Below are positions 31,651 to 41,889 of a stretch of DNA of 64,000 nucleotides, piece after piece. A model generated the notes under the pieces. The model was not told the DNA's origin, did not search any database, and was given only the letters and a program-made list of their open reading frames with translations. The translations under genes and the position numbers were made by a program. Position 1 is the first letter of the stretch, and each line of letters begins with the position of its first letter. This stretch comes from Adiantum capillus-veneris (Eukaryota > Streptophyta > Polypodiopsida > Polypodiales > Pteridaceae). The DNA lies in contig CM043954.1 of NCBI GenBank assembly GCA_014529385.2, forward strand, positions 93,241,247-93,305,246. The letters are read 5' to 3'.

Positions 31651-33972
31651 GTGACACTTGTGGAGAATCAGAGTGGCAAGAAGCTTACATGCTTACGCAC
31701 TGACAATGGTGGAGAGTATGTTTCAAAGGCCTTTCAGGACTTTTGTAAGTCAAAAGGTATAAAACGTGAACTTACTGCTCCTTACAATCCTCCTCAAAAT
31801 GGTGTTGCTGAGAGGATGAATAGGACCATACAAGAGAAGGTCAAAAGTATGTTATCTAATGCACAGCTGTCAAATGGGTTTTGGGCTGAAGCTGTATCAA
31901 CAGCTGTTCATCTTGTAAATAGATCTCCTAGCAAGGTTTTGCAGAAGGATTCCGTGCCAGAGATGGTATGGTCAGGCAAAATGCCCTCATGCAAGCATCT
32001 CAGAGTCTTTGGCTGTGAGGCATATACTCACGTTCCAAAGGAATTTAGGAACAAACTTCAGCCAAAGAGTAGAAAGTGCATCTTTCTAGGCTATGGTAAT
32101 TCTGGTGAGATGGGGTACAGACTTTGGGATCCCGAATCCAGAAAGGTTGTCCGCAGCAATGATGTTCACTTTAATGAATCCAAATATCATTCTAAACCAG
32201 AGAGGGTTGAGGAGATTAGAAGAGTTGTCTTCCAAGAAGATGGACCTGCATGTGCAAGACAAAATGTCAGGGCTCAAGAGGAGCAAGGACAGGATAGATT
32301 GGAACCACAGGTTGTGGCTAAGCCTGAGCCACCTATTGTGCGTAGATCTGGACGTGTCACGCGACCTCCTGATAGGCTTGTTCCATCTATGAACTATGTC
32401 ATGTTGACTGATTGCAATGAGCCTTCATGTTACAAGGAAGCAGTGCAAATGAAGGACTCCGGGAATTGGCAATTGGCCATGCAGTCAGAGATGACAGCTC
32501 TGCATAAAAACCAGACATGGAAGGTAGTTAAATTACCACGGGGCAAAAAGGCTCTACCTTGTAAATGGGTTTACAGGTATAAGATCACCGCTCATGATAG
32601 TCAGCCAAAGTACAAAGCAAGGCTTGTTGCCAAGGGCTTTAAGCAAGAACAAGGCATTGACTTTGATGAAGTCTTCTCTCCGGTGGTCAAAATGACTACA
32701 TTGAGATGCTTTCTTGCATTGGTTGCCAAATTAGATTTGGTGTTGCACCAAATGGATGTCAAGACAGCGTTCTTGCATGGTGATTTAGATGTGGAAATTT
32801 ACATGCAGCAGCCAGAAGGGTTTGTTGAGAAAGGGAAGGAAGATTGGGTATGCCAGTTGTTAAAGAGTGTTTATGGCTTAAAACAATCACCGAGGGTATG
32901 GTACCATAAATTCCACAAGTTTATGCTTTCTCAAGGCTACAAACGTAGTGAGTTCGATCACTGTCTATGTACAAAGAAGGCTAAGGATGGTAGTTGGCTG
33001 ATCCTTATTTTGTATGTGGATGACATGTTGATTGCTCGCAAGCACTTGGAAGAAATTTCAGCTTTGAAGTCAAAGATGGCAAAATCATTTGACATGAAAG
33101 ACATGGGTGAGGCAAGTCATATACTTGGTATGCGCATTGAGAGAGACAGATCAAAGAAGTTGATTTGGTTATCTCAAACAGAGTATATTGACAAGGTTTT
33201 GCAACGTTTCAATATGGAGAAGGGAAAGGCACTGAGTGTTCCATTGCCACCATATGTGAAACTTAGCAAACAAGATTGTCCTGTGTCTGAGGAAGAACAG
33301 GCTGAAATGGATAAGATTCCATATGCGTCTGCAGTGGGTAGTTTGATGTATGCAATGATTGCTACTCGCCCAGACATTGCATTAGCAGTGGGAGTAGTAA
33401 GTCGATACATGTCAAACCCAGGCAAGAAACATTGGGAGGCAGTGAAAGGAATATTGAGATACCTGAAAGCTACAAAGAGTATGCGTATATGCTATGGGAG
33501 TCAAGAGCTAAGTGTAAAGGGTTTTACAGACTCAAATTATGCAGGTGACTTAGACAACCGAAGGTCTACGTCAGGGTATGTCTTTACATTGGCTGGTGGA
33601 GCAGTATCATGGCGTTCTAGATTACAAGATTGTGTTACTCAGTCTACTACAAAGGCTGAATATGTTGCAGCATCAGAGGCATGCAAAGAATCAATTTGGC
33701 TTAATCGACTAGTAACAGATTTGGGAATCAAAGAAGAGATGCCTGTGTTATATTGTGATAGTCAAAGTGCTATACAATTGGCTCGCAATCCAGTTTATCA
33801 CTCAAAGTCAAAGCATGTGGATGTGAAGTATCATTTCATCAGGGAAATGCTCAAGGATAAGCAACTTCAGCTTGTCAAAGTTCACACCACAGAAAATCCT
33901 GCTGATCTACTTACAAAAGGACTTCCCTCAGAGAGCTTTGCGCATTTTCGCAAGCAGTTAGGTGTAGGGTAG
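31651..33972 (+). CDS. copia pol: integrase core, RT and RNase H, open
   Basis: 773 codons without interruption. Integrase core: LRTDNGGEYVSKAF at the start and NPPQNGVAERMNRTIQEK (Glu). The linker RRSGRVTRPPDRLVPS follows. RT: CKWVYRYKI, KARLVAKGFKQEQGIDF, MDVKTAFLHGDL, LKQSPRVWYHKF and the catalytic LYVDDMLIA near residue 450. RNase H: FTDSNYAGDLDNRRSTSGY, STTKAEYVAASEACKE, YCDSQSAIQLARNPVYH and the usual copia end NPADLLTKGL. All catalytic motifs seen are standard. It is open from within the integrase core, so translation from its own ATG is unlikely. Confidence 0.9.
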   Translation: MTLVENQSGKKLTCLRTDNGGEYVSKAFQDFCKSKGIKRELTAPYNPPQNGVAERMNRTIQEKVKSMLSNAQLSNGFWAEAVSTAVHLVNRSPSKVLQKDSVPEMVWSGKMPSCKHLRVFGCEAYTHVPKEFRNKLQPKSRKCIFLGYGNSGEMGYRLWDPESRKVVRSNDVHFNESKYHSKPERVEEIRRVVFQEDGPACARQNVRAQEEQGQDRLEPQVVAKPEPPIVRRSGRVTRPPDRLVPSMNYVMLTDCNEPSCYKEAVQMKDSGNWQLAMQSEMTALHKNQTWKVVKLPRGKKALPCKWVYRYKITAHDSQPKYKARLVAKGFKQEQGIDFDEVFSPVVKMTTLRCFLALVAKLDLVLHQMDVKTAFLHGDLDVEIYMQQPEGFVEKGKEDWVCQLLKSVYGLKQSPRVWYHKFHKFMLSQGYKRSEFDHCLCTKKAKDGSWLILILYVDDMLIARKHLEEISALKSKMAKSFDMKDMGEASHILGMRIERDRSKKLIWLSQTEYIDKVLQRFNMEKGKALSVPLPPYVKLSKQDCPVSEEEQAEMDKIPYASAVGSLMYAMIATRPDIALAVGVVSRYMSNPGKKHWEAVKGILRYLKATKSMRICYGSQELSVKGFTDSNYAGDLDNRRSTSGYVFTLAGGAVSWRSRLQDCVTQSTTKAEYVAASEACKESIWLNRLVTDLGIKEEMPVLYCDSQSAIQLARNPVYHSKSKHVDVKYHFIREMLKDKQLQLVKVHTTENPADLLTKGLPSESFAHFRKQLGVG

Positions 33973-34050
33973 TACATCACTTCTCTACATCTCTTGTATA
34001 TTAGCTTGTATAGTAGCTTCTCTCACACTTAAAGTACCACATTGGACTTT

Positions 34051-34061
34051 AAGTGGGAGGT
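34051..34061 (+). other. polypurine tract of copia element
   Basis: AAGTGGGAGGT directly before the 3' LTR. Confidence 0.85.
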
Positions 34062-34253
34062 TGTTGGGATATAAAGCCCAATGTGGTCGCCCAGGTAAGT
34101 GAGTGGGCCGCTAGGTATGTACACATATTCTTTTGTTAAAACCTAATAAGAACTCACTATGCTCTACACATTACAGTAGAGCGAGTTCACCATATCGTCG
34201 TGCTCTTCTTCTCGCACTCTCTCTCGCGTCGCACTTCCGCTCGTACTCCTTCA
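34062..34253 (+). repeat. copia 3' LTR (192 bp)
   Basis: TGTTGGGA to CTCCTTCA. Four of its five differences from the 5' LTR are in the C-to-T or G-to-A direction here. Confidence 0.93.
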
Positions 34254-34256
34254 GGG

Positions 34257-35395
34257 AAAGACCCTCAAAAGAGGATGCTCATGCTACAATTCAAAGACCT
34301 CATGGACAAAATCACCTTCCTAAAGAAGAGGATTGCATTGAGAGGATTAGGAAGAGCCCCCATTTACACTGATGAGGATCTCACCAAGACACAAGTGGAG
34401 CATCGAAAGCTTTGTATGCCCAAAATCATGCAAGCAAGGAAAGAGGGCAAGAAGGCTTTCTATAGAGATGGGCGAATCTTCATAGATGGAAAACCTATCG
34501 CATAGGGATTCGCGGCCTATGAGACTACGGAGACCACTACGGAGGCGACACGACATGAGATCACACTCGGAGTATGGAATTGTGACGGATGCCTATGGAC
34601 TAAGCCGGGCAAACTCGAGGAGGTGATGGAGGGGAGAGACATTGTGATGCTGACAGAGACACGTGAGAGCCAGGAGAGAGGTCTACCACATGTCCGGGGC
34701 TACCACTGGGAGTCCACATACAAGCGATCCACAGGGAGGCAAGGGACATCACGAGGATCAGGGGGGATTGCTCTTTTAGTGAGGAGAGAGCTACAGGACA
34801 GGGTCACAGTAGTGAGCAGAGATGTAGAGGCCCGCTTCATGTGGATGAGGATACAGCTAGCCCCAAACAGAGCCATACATGTTGCACTGTGCTACTTCCC
34901 CCCACGCGGGTCACATTTCGCAGACCATACAGAGATACGACGAGCATCTACGACAGAGGAGGAGCCACCAGAGGAGGATGCCGATGAGAGTATGGTAGAG
35001 GAGGAGGAGGAGGGACCACGAATGTTCCCCTTTTCGGTTCTCCCGGAGGACCTCTTACACTACGCGGCATTGGGAGATATCCTACTTGTAGGTGATTTCA
35101 ATGCTCAACACAGAGTCGACAATGCGAGATGTATGACTTTGATGATTCCACCCTACTCCATACCATAGCGGCGGAGGATGTGGGACTAGGGAGGACATCA
35201 GATGACGGAGGGAGTGACTCTACCAGATACGGATCACACTTACTGGCACTAGGATCAGCGCACCACCTCCTGATCTACAACAGGATGTCCTGTTGGCCGA
35301 TGTCAAGTGGATACGTAAGATTATCCGACGGTATCTTATTAAGTTCAAAAGTTATCCTTTTGAAGATGCTAGATAGATGCAAGGAATACAGCTTA
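34257..35395 (+). pseudogene. LINE endonuclease (EEP) fragment with upstream module
   Basis: The first part (to 34505) encodes KITFLKKRIALRGLGRAP, IYTDEDLTKTQVEHRK and EGKKAFYRDGRIFIDGKPI, a module I have seen ahead of endonuclease domains in some L1-like elements of plants and algae. After a stop at 34503-34505 the frame gives ITLGVWNCDGCLWTKPGKLE, VMLTETRE, GSGGIALLVRRE and ILLVGDFNAQ near 35100, the endonuclease/exonuclease/phosphatase motifs. A frameshift near 35130 leads to SGYVRL near 35320, where it ends. RT is missing. It may or may not belong with the ORF1 at 26071. Confidence 0.7.
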
Positions 35396-36540
35396 AGGAT
35401 AGTATGAACCTTGTCAATGCTTACACTGCCACATTAGAGTAAGCAAATGTACAAATTCTTTTGAAATGACCAATGTTTTTGTCTTATAAGACTAGTTCTC
35501 TTTTTTATTGTGCACAAATTTAAATAGTATACATGCTTAGATTCATGTTCATGATGACGACGTCTCTCAAACACCGAGTAGAATTTGTCACTCTACTTGG
35601 GAGAATGAAATGGACTAAAGAGCAGACATGCTTGTAGCAACTATGTCTCCCAAGCACCAAATGAATTAGTCATCCATCTTGGAAAGATGTCGTAGGTTAA
35701 AAAGGGATCCTCTACCCGCTAAGCAAGTTGACTAATGACTAAGGCTTTATCTCTTCTACCTCATAGTCGAGGACGACTATGATTTCAAGAGAGAGATAAT
35801 ATCATAAAATCTAATAACCAATCAACCCAAATAATTTTCTCATATTAAATTGATCATTCGATGTGGGAGAATAAACGGGAATAAGGGTCAGGATATAGAC
35901 ATGTGCTTATAGATCTATCTCAACACGGAGCCAATGGTAAAGGGGTCCAAATGAGAGATGGTATGTCAAAGAGCAAGGCTAACCAATGGAGCTTAAAGAC
36001 CTTAGGGTTAGCTTCATTGAAGACCTCCAAAGGTTAGTGTTAAAAAGTCCTTTGACCTTAGGTAAGCTAGGGCTGAGCTTGAGGTGGAAACCCGGCCCAA
36101 GCTTAAGGTGCTTGTCGTCCTTGCCGACTAGGGAGCTTGAGGTGCTTGTGGGAACACCACCCAAGCTTGAGGTGCTTTGTCATGCTTGCTGACTAAGGTG
36201 CTTGAGGTAAGGTGTGCAAAAGTCAATCATTAATCCCTACAAGGAGGGGACAAGCCCTACAAGAGGGGGGATGAGAGAGAGCACACAGAGACACACAAGG
36301 CAAGCTTTGTACAAAGAAAGCAAAAGAGACACTTGTCAAGTTCCTCCTCTTGTTGCCCTCATGGTGTGCCTAAATCCTATTGGTTGGCCACCCAACGGGT
36401 CCAATGATAAATTAGTAGATTTGATTAATTGTTTTCGCATTAATCAAGTCCTCTCTCTCAAAGGGAAAAGGGGGACACTTGTCCCAAGACTAGTATGCTT
36501 GCTTGGTATGACTCTTGCTTGTGATTGGCTAGGCTTGAGA
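35396..36540. other. noncoding region with AAGCTTGAGGTGCTTG repeats
   Basis: No gene seen. 36060-36215 holds about five degenerate copies of GCTTGAGGTGCTTG-like words spaced 30-45 bases apart. The rest is AT-rich unique-looking sequence. Confidence 0.6.
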
Positions 36541-36552
36541 GCATAGTTACAC

Positions 36553-36954
36553 GGAATAGGAACGGGGAACGAAAACGGGGGACTCCAGGACGCTTCCGGA
36601 ACGGGGGACCCTCGGTGTGACGGAACGGGAACAGAGGCCGAAACGGTAGCCTTGAGGGAAAGGGAGAGGGAGAGGGAGAGGGAGAGAGAGCCTTGAGAGA
36701 GAGGGTGAGATAGAGAGCTTGAGAGAGAGGGTTTAAAGCCCTTCTTTATATAGAAGAGGATAGACATAACACCCCCCAAAAGTTCAAAAGACCTGTCCCA
36801 AACTATCATTTTTTTTAACTTTGGCGTTCCGGATGCCGTTCCGAGCCCCGGTCCAACTGAAGGGAACGACGTTCCAATCCTGTTTTCGTTTCAAGGAGAC
36901 ATCGGGCTTAGGAACGCGTTCCCGGAACGAGAGGGCCCCGTTCCTCCCGTATTG
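36553..36954. mobile_element. possible small inverted-repeat element (about 400 bp)
   Basis: The left end ATAGGAACGGGG and the reverse complement of the right end, GGAGGAACGGGG, match closely. A second internal pair, ACGAAAAC near 36575 and GTTTTCGTTT near 36885, is in the same order. GC-rich GGAACG words and a (GGGAGA)n tract (36657-36690) lie inside. No transposase. The right end coincides with the truncation point of the LTR at 36955. No target duplication was resolved. Confidence 0.4.
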
Positions 36955-37355
36955 CTGAGAAGTTGCCTGTTGAACAGGAAGCTCCTGCGTCTCTTCTGCC
37001 AAAAAGTGCTAACTTGGGTTTGCTTATATATTAACTTAGCAGAATTGCCCTACCTACTTTTGTTGGAAAGTCACTTAAAAATAATAAGTGAAAATAACCA
37101 AAAATAAAAAAATAAGCTAAATGCACTAGAAAATTCCCCTAACTGATGCTAATGGATTCTTATGGGAATTCTGATGATCATGTTGTGTGCAACCGGAGGA
37201 TATGCATCTATGCTAAGTGACTGGGCATGCACGGTCTACGAATAGACTCACAAAAGTGCCAGATCACTGCTAATCTAAACTGACTTGATTGACGGGAACC
37301 CTGCTATGGTGTAGCTTGTCCACGGACACATAGGGTTGGGATGTGTCACGTGACA
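36955..37355 (-). repeat. LTR-a, truncated
   Basis: Only about 400 bp from the TGTCACGTGACA end (37355) are kept. The rest is missing at the junction with the inverted-repeat element at 36954. Confidence 0.85.
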
Positions 37356-37367
37356 TCCCCTCCTTTT
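37356..37367 (-). other. polypurine tract, internal region a
   Basis: The minus strand reads AAAAGGAGGGGA directly against the LTR start TGTCACG. The same is seen at 40664-40675 for internal region b. Confidence 0.85.
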
Positions 37368-37369
37368 CA

Positions 37370-37629
37370 AAGTGAGGTACTGGTACCGAACTATATGGCG
37401 TCGAAGGAGATCGCCAACAGCATCCGGAATCTTGGAAGGGACTCTTCGCCGGCCCACTCTGTTGTGTGGGTCGAGCGGTACTTGAACTTCATAAAGGTCT
37501 GCAACGCTTGCTTCTTTGCGTTGCGCCGAAAGCGACACAAAGTCTTCTGTGGCTCCTTCCTTGCTTCAACTTTGTCTAGAGTCCTGCTTCTTTCGTCTTC
37601 AAGAATCTCCATGGCTAAAAATTCTTGAA
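37370..37629 (-). pseudogene. chromodomain-like tail, internal region a
   Basis: The minus-strand frame reads EILEDERSRTLDKVEARKE, KKQALQTFMKFKYRSTHTTE and WAGEESLPRF, and ends TSTSL just before the polypurine tract. The position and end (NTSL in C1) match the pol terminus of element C1, so this is the last pol domain kept in the shortened element. Upstream integrase is absent. Confidence 0.72.
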
Positions 37630-37867
37630 ACCATCTCCAACGCAAAACCATGAACATACCCATTCCATGTAAAGTGAAGGAAAAAAATTTGTCTTCTCTA
37701 AAGATTGTGTATACAATGTAGATGAACATAGAGACGTAGTGACAACCCGTTCATCAAACACATGCAAACAATGCGCTCGAATCTTTTCTGTTTGATTGAA
37801 ATCAATCAACTGTGGCAAATCACAATGGAAATGCCTATGCTTGGTGCTCATACTATCATGTGCTCGT

Positions 37868-38563
37868 TCAGAAACTGTCCTGCCAAAGAAGAGACATGGA
37901 ATGCGACTTCCTAACATACATACTTTTCAGCTTTTCATGAAAATTCCACATACATTTGTGCTCATCCAAGAGAGAAACGTGCTCAACATACAATATGTCA
38001 CGCCTAGGAAAAGGGATCACATAACGATGCTGACTAAAATACAGGAAACCTTCACGAATGAAACACTCGAACAATGCGTGCATATCAATCATGCGAGCAC
38101 ATAATACTTTCTGTGAGGGTTCTTTGGACCAAGGCTCGAGAGCCAAGATCGGTTCTTCCTGAAGGGGTTCTTGGGACCTAGGCTCGGGAGCCAAGATCGA
38201 TCCTTCGTGATTGATCAAATCTGCAACAAGGTTAGCTTCGCTAGAAAAAGCATCCACTAACACATCACCCTTGTGAACAATCACATCATCTTCATGCAAC
38301 TCATCATGCTTGTCTTTATCATCCAAATCATCATGCTTGTCTTTATCATCCAATTCATCATGCAAATCATTATCATTCAATTTATCATGCTTCTCATCAT
38401 CATGCAAATCATTATGCTTATCATTCTCGTTCAAAACACCATCATGCTTTATACAATTATGCAAATCCTCTGTATCATGCGATGGAGAAGAAAAGACTGA
38501 GAGAGTCTCCTTTTCCCGAATCTCTTGCATCGGTGCCTGCACTTGAGAAAAGAGTCGCAACAT
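37868..38563 (-). CDS. private ORF of shortened family C element, acidic HD repeats
   Basis: 231 codons, not recognised. Residues about 1-35 read RLFSQVQAPMQEIREKETL. Residues about 40-95 are a tandem repeat of 9-12 residues built from K-H-D-(D/E)-L and D-(K/N)-D. Residues about 100-150 hold two LAPEPxSQEPL-like repeats. The C-terminal part (about 155-231) looks globular, with HALFECFIREGFLYFSQHR and HKCMWNFHEKLKSMY. It sits where gag end, protease, RT and integrase should be. No catalytic motif is visible. The second copy lies at 41176-41835. Confidence 0.6.
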   Translation of the reverse strand: MLRLFSQVQAPMQEIREKETLSVFSSPSHDTEDLHNCIKHDGVLNENDKHNDLHDDEKHDKLNDNDLHDELDDKDKHDDLDDKDKHDELHEDDVIVHKGDVLVDAFSSEANLVADLINHEGSILAPEPRSQEPLQEEPILALEPWSKEPSQKVLCARMIDMHALFECFIREGFLYFSQHRYVIPFPRRDILYVEHVSLLDEHKCMWNFHEKLKSMYVRKSHSMSLLWQDSF

Positions 38564-38589
38564 CTCTTGCAGTCATGCTTTATTCAATA

Positions 38590-38952
38590 AAATTATGCTT
38601 GTCTTGCTTGGTTCTCTGCTTGTCTTGCTTGGCTCTTTGCTTGTCAGCGTTCCATTTCTGCTTTTCTTTCTTTGAATTCATGATCCAATTTGGCTTGTCG
38701 TTCCTTGGCTTCCAAGCGTGCCGTCTCGCGCTCACGCGCTATGGCTGTCATTCTTGCGGCATTTCTTGCTTTGCGTTGTAAATTCTGTTCCATAAACAAA
38801 AGGTCCAACTCCTCCATTGGAGTTAATCCAATCGGTGTCGTAGATGGAGAAAGGTCAAAAAACCTCCTGGTGGAGAAAATTCTTCTTCGCCTCTCATGCT
38901 CATCACCTCCAAGCGAAGTATCCATTCCGCTTCGAGTGATGATCACTCTCAA
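38590..38952 (-). pseudogene. gag N-terminus, internal region a
   Basis: It reads TRSGMDTSLGGDEHE, the same start as C1 gag (TRSGMDTSHTGDEHE), then PSTTPIGLTPMEELDLLFMEQ and a charged coiled coil (RMTAIARERETARLEAKERQ). The capsid is missing. In C1 the upstream start is ATG; here that codon differs and the next ATG (GMDTS) is the first usable one. Confidence 0.75.
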
Positions 38953-38957
38953 GTCGT

Positions 38958-39084
38958 GGGTTCTTGTGGTTCTTGGGGGTTCTTAAGTTCACGAGGAACT
39001 TGGGTTCTTGGGGGTCTTGGGTTCTTAAGTTCACGAGGAACTTGGGTTCTTGCGGGTCTTGGGTTCTTGGGTCTTGAGGTTTTC
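38958..39084 (-). repeat. CAAGAACC leader minisatellite, internal region a
   Basis: Repeated GGTTCTTG/GGGTTCTT words on the plus strand, the complement of the C1 leader repeat, directly before gag. Confidence 0.85.
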
Positions 39085-39419
39085 TTTCGCTTGCAAATCG
39101 CGTTGGAGAAGGATCTTCTCTTCACCCGAATTCTACCCTTTTCTGCGGCGTACCCCTTGGCGGCCTTGCGCTCACACCAAGGTTGCTTTTTCCCACCTCA
39201 CCTCGATTGGCCGGTCGCTAAGTGCACGATCCGCTCTCAATGAGTGAAAAGAGAAACGAGGGGAGGCTGGACAAGCCCTTCTTTCTTGGGATTCTTGTCA
39301 CTCTTCAACAAAACACGATTACAAATCGCCACGCCCAAGTAAACTTAGGTTCGTGCGATCGCAACAAGCAAAAAAAATTCTTGTGGTTCTTTCCTTGAGT
39401 AATGCAGAACACTTCCAAA

Positions 39420-39431
39420 GCTCTGATACCA
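39420..39431 (-). other. primer binding site, Met (internal region a)
   Basis: The minus strand reads TGGTATCAGAGC, one base from LTR-b. Confidence 0.92.
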
Positions 39432-39432
39432 A

Positions 39433-40663
39433 TGTTAGGTGCAGCGGAATGAATGTTGTATTTTCTCAAGATTAGGGATCTTTATTTGCTCAAGGTTCCT
39501 TTTAGTTCTTAGGGAAGGAGAGAGCCTTCCGTCTTGTAGAGTGTTGTGATCACGAACAAAAGTGAGTGGATATTGTGCGTGCAAGTGAATGAGACTAAGA
39601 GAAGGAGAGAGAAGAGATACGACACCCGAGAGGTTGTAAAACCCTCCTCCGAGGGCCCCACTCTCGTTGGCGAGAGTGGTCTACTTTGATTGCACAAAGG
39701 TGTACAATGCGTATGCAACGGACTGATACAATGGGACTATGCCGATGACGACGACGGTGATGACGACGACGACTTGGTGGCTGAAATCTGTGGACTCTTA
39801 TCTGCTGATTTTCATGGTCTTCTTTGGCTGAATTTGTGGACTGTTTTCGGGGCTGAAAATGGTTGTTTTCTTGCTGTGCTTATGGCTGAAAATGGTGGAT
39901 CTTGTGGGGAGTCATGCTGATGGTAAAAACGCTGATGTGGCTGGCTGGAAATGCTGCTGCAGATCTGCAAGATAGGGCACCATTCTTAATGGGCTGCCAA
40001 CCTGCTGCAAAAACGCCATAAGGCTGAGGTCTTCATGCTGATAAAACGCCACAAAATGCTGACGTTCTGATGTGGATGCCTAGTGTTAGTGAAGGCTCAA
40101 AAACGTTGATGGGGATCAGGTAAAAACGCCACGTTCAGGTGCTTCTCGGCGATGGTTTGTTGTAGGGGAGAAACGCCAAAGGGTGGATCTTGTAGGCGAG
40201 GCTTCTTGTGAAGAAAACGCCAAAGGAAGGTTGGTCTAATGCTGAGGGGGGGTACTCCTGAGAAGTTGCCTGTTCAGCAGGAAGCTCATGCTGCCTCTTC
40301 TGCCAGAAAGTGCTCACTTGGATTTGCTTATATATTAACTTAGCAGAATTGCCCTACCTACTTTTGTTGGAAAGTCACTCTAAAAAAATAAGTGAAAATA
40401 ACCAAAAATAAAAAAATAAGCTAAATGCAATGGAAAATTCCCCTAACTGATGATAATGGATTCTGATGGGAATTTTGATGATCATGTTGTGTGCAACCGG
40501 AGGATATGCATCATCTATGCTAAGTGATTGGGCATGCACGGTCTACGAATAGACTCACAAAAGTGCCGAATGACTGCTAATCTAAACTGACTTGACTGAC
40601 GGGAACCCTGCTATGGTGTAGCTTGTCCACGGACACAATAGGGTTGGGATGTGTCACGTGACA
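39433..40663 (-). repeat. LTR-b, complete (1231 bp)
   Basis: From TGTCACGTGACA (40663) to CACCTAACA (39433) on the minus strand. TATATTAA-like promoter region near 40330, hairpin at 39658-39679 and many AAAACGCC words. It shows what a normal LTR of this family looks like. Confidence 0.93.
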
Positions 40664-40677
40664 TCCCCTTCTTTTCA

Positions 40678-40945
40678 AAGTGAGGTACTGGTACCGAACT
40701 GTATGGCGTCCAAGGAGATCGCCAACAGCACCCGGAATCCTAGAAGAGACTCTTCGCCAGCCCACTCTGCTGTGTGGGTCGAGCGGTACTTGAACTTCAT
40801 AAAGGTCTGCGACACCTGCTTCTTTGGGTTGCGCCGAAAGCGACACAAAGTCTTCTGTGGCTCCTTCCTTGCTTCAACTTTGTCTAGAGTCCTGCTTCTT
40901 TCGTCTTCAAGAATCTCCATGGCTGAAAATTCCAGAAACCATCTC
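40678..40945 (-). pseudogene. chromodomain-like tail, internal region b
   Basis: Copy of 37370-37629 with about 5-10 percent base differences: EILEDERSRTLDKVEARKE, KKQVSQTFMKFKYRSTHTAE and TSTSL at the end. Confidence 0.7.
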
Positions 40946-41175
40946 CAACACAAAACCATGAACATACCCATTCCATGTAAAGTGAAGGAAAAAAATTTGT
41001 CTTCTCTAAAGATTGTGTATGCAATGTAGATGAACATAGAGACGTAGTGACAACCCGTTCATCAAACACATGCAAACAATGCGCTCGAATCTTTTCTGTT
41101 TGATCGAAATCAATCAACTGTGGCAAATCACAATGGAAATGCCCATGCTTGGTGCTCATACTATCATGTGCTCGT

Positions 41176-41835
41176 TCAGAAACTGTTCTGCCAAGGAGGA
41201 GACATGGAATGCGACTTCCTAACATACATACTTTTCAGCTTTTCATGAAAATTCCACATACATTTGTGCTCATCCATGAGAGAAACGTGCTCAACATACA
41301 ATATGTCACGCCTAGGAAAAGGGATCACATAACGATGCTGACTAAAATACACGAAACCTTCACGAATGAAACACTCGAACAATGCGTGCGTATCAATCAT
41401 GCGAACACATAATACTTTCTGTGAGGATTCTTTGGACCAAGGCTCGAGAGCCAAGATCGGTTCTTCCTGAAGGGGTTCTTGGGACCTAAGCTCGGGAGCC
41501 AAGATCGATCCTTCGTGATTGATCAAATCTACAACAAGGTTAGCTTCCCTAGAAAAAGCATCCACTAACACATCACCCTTGTGAACAATCACATCATCTT
41601 CATGCAACTCATCATGCTTGTCTTTATTATCCAAATAATCATGCTTGTCTTTATCATCCAAATCATCATGCAAATCATTATCATTCAATTCATCATGCAA
41701 ATCATTGTGCTTATCATTGTCGTTCAAAACACCATCATGCTTCATACAATCATACAAATCCTGTGTATCATGCGATGGAGAAGAAAAGATTGAGAGAGTC
41801 TTCTTTTCCCGAATCTCTTGCATCAATGCCTGCAC
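41176..41835 (-). CDS. private ORF, second copy
   Basis: 219 codons, same start region, acidic repeat and globular C-terminus as 37868-38563, but the acidic HD repeat is 12 residues shorter. The frame is open in both copies despite many substitutions, which hints at past selection, although this has not been tested. Confidence 0.6.
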   Translation of the reverse strand: MQALMQEIREKKTLSIFSSPSHDTQDLYDCMKHDGVLNDNDKHNDLHDELNDNDLHDDLDDKDKHDYLDNKDKHDELHEDDVIVHKGDVLVDAFSREANLVVDLINHEGSILAPELRSQEPLQEEPILALEPWSKESSQKVLCVRMIDTHALFECFIREGFVYFSQHRYVIPFPRRDILYVEHVSLMDEHKCMWNFHEKLKSMYVRKSHSMSPPWQNSF

Positions 41836-41889
41836 TTGAGAAAAGAGTCACAACATCTCTTGCAGTCGTGCTTTGTTCTCGCGATAAAA

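Larger units (their letters stand above)
28704..34253 (+). mobile_element. Ty1/copia element with short LTRs, nearly full length
   Basis: 192-bp LTRs at 28704-28895 and 34062-34253, a Met-type primer site, gag, protease, integrase, RT and RNase H in copia order, and a polypurine tract before the 3' LTR. The LTRs differ at about 5 of 192 positions. The region before 31651 carries six stops and one frameshift, while 31651-33972 is fully open. The flanks carry GAAAG on both sides, but on the right it is two bases away from the LTR. Confidence 0.93.
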
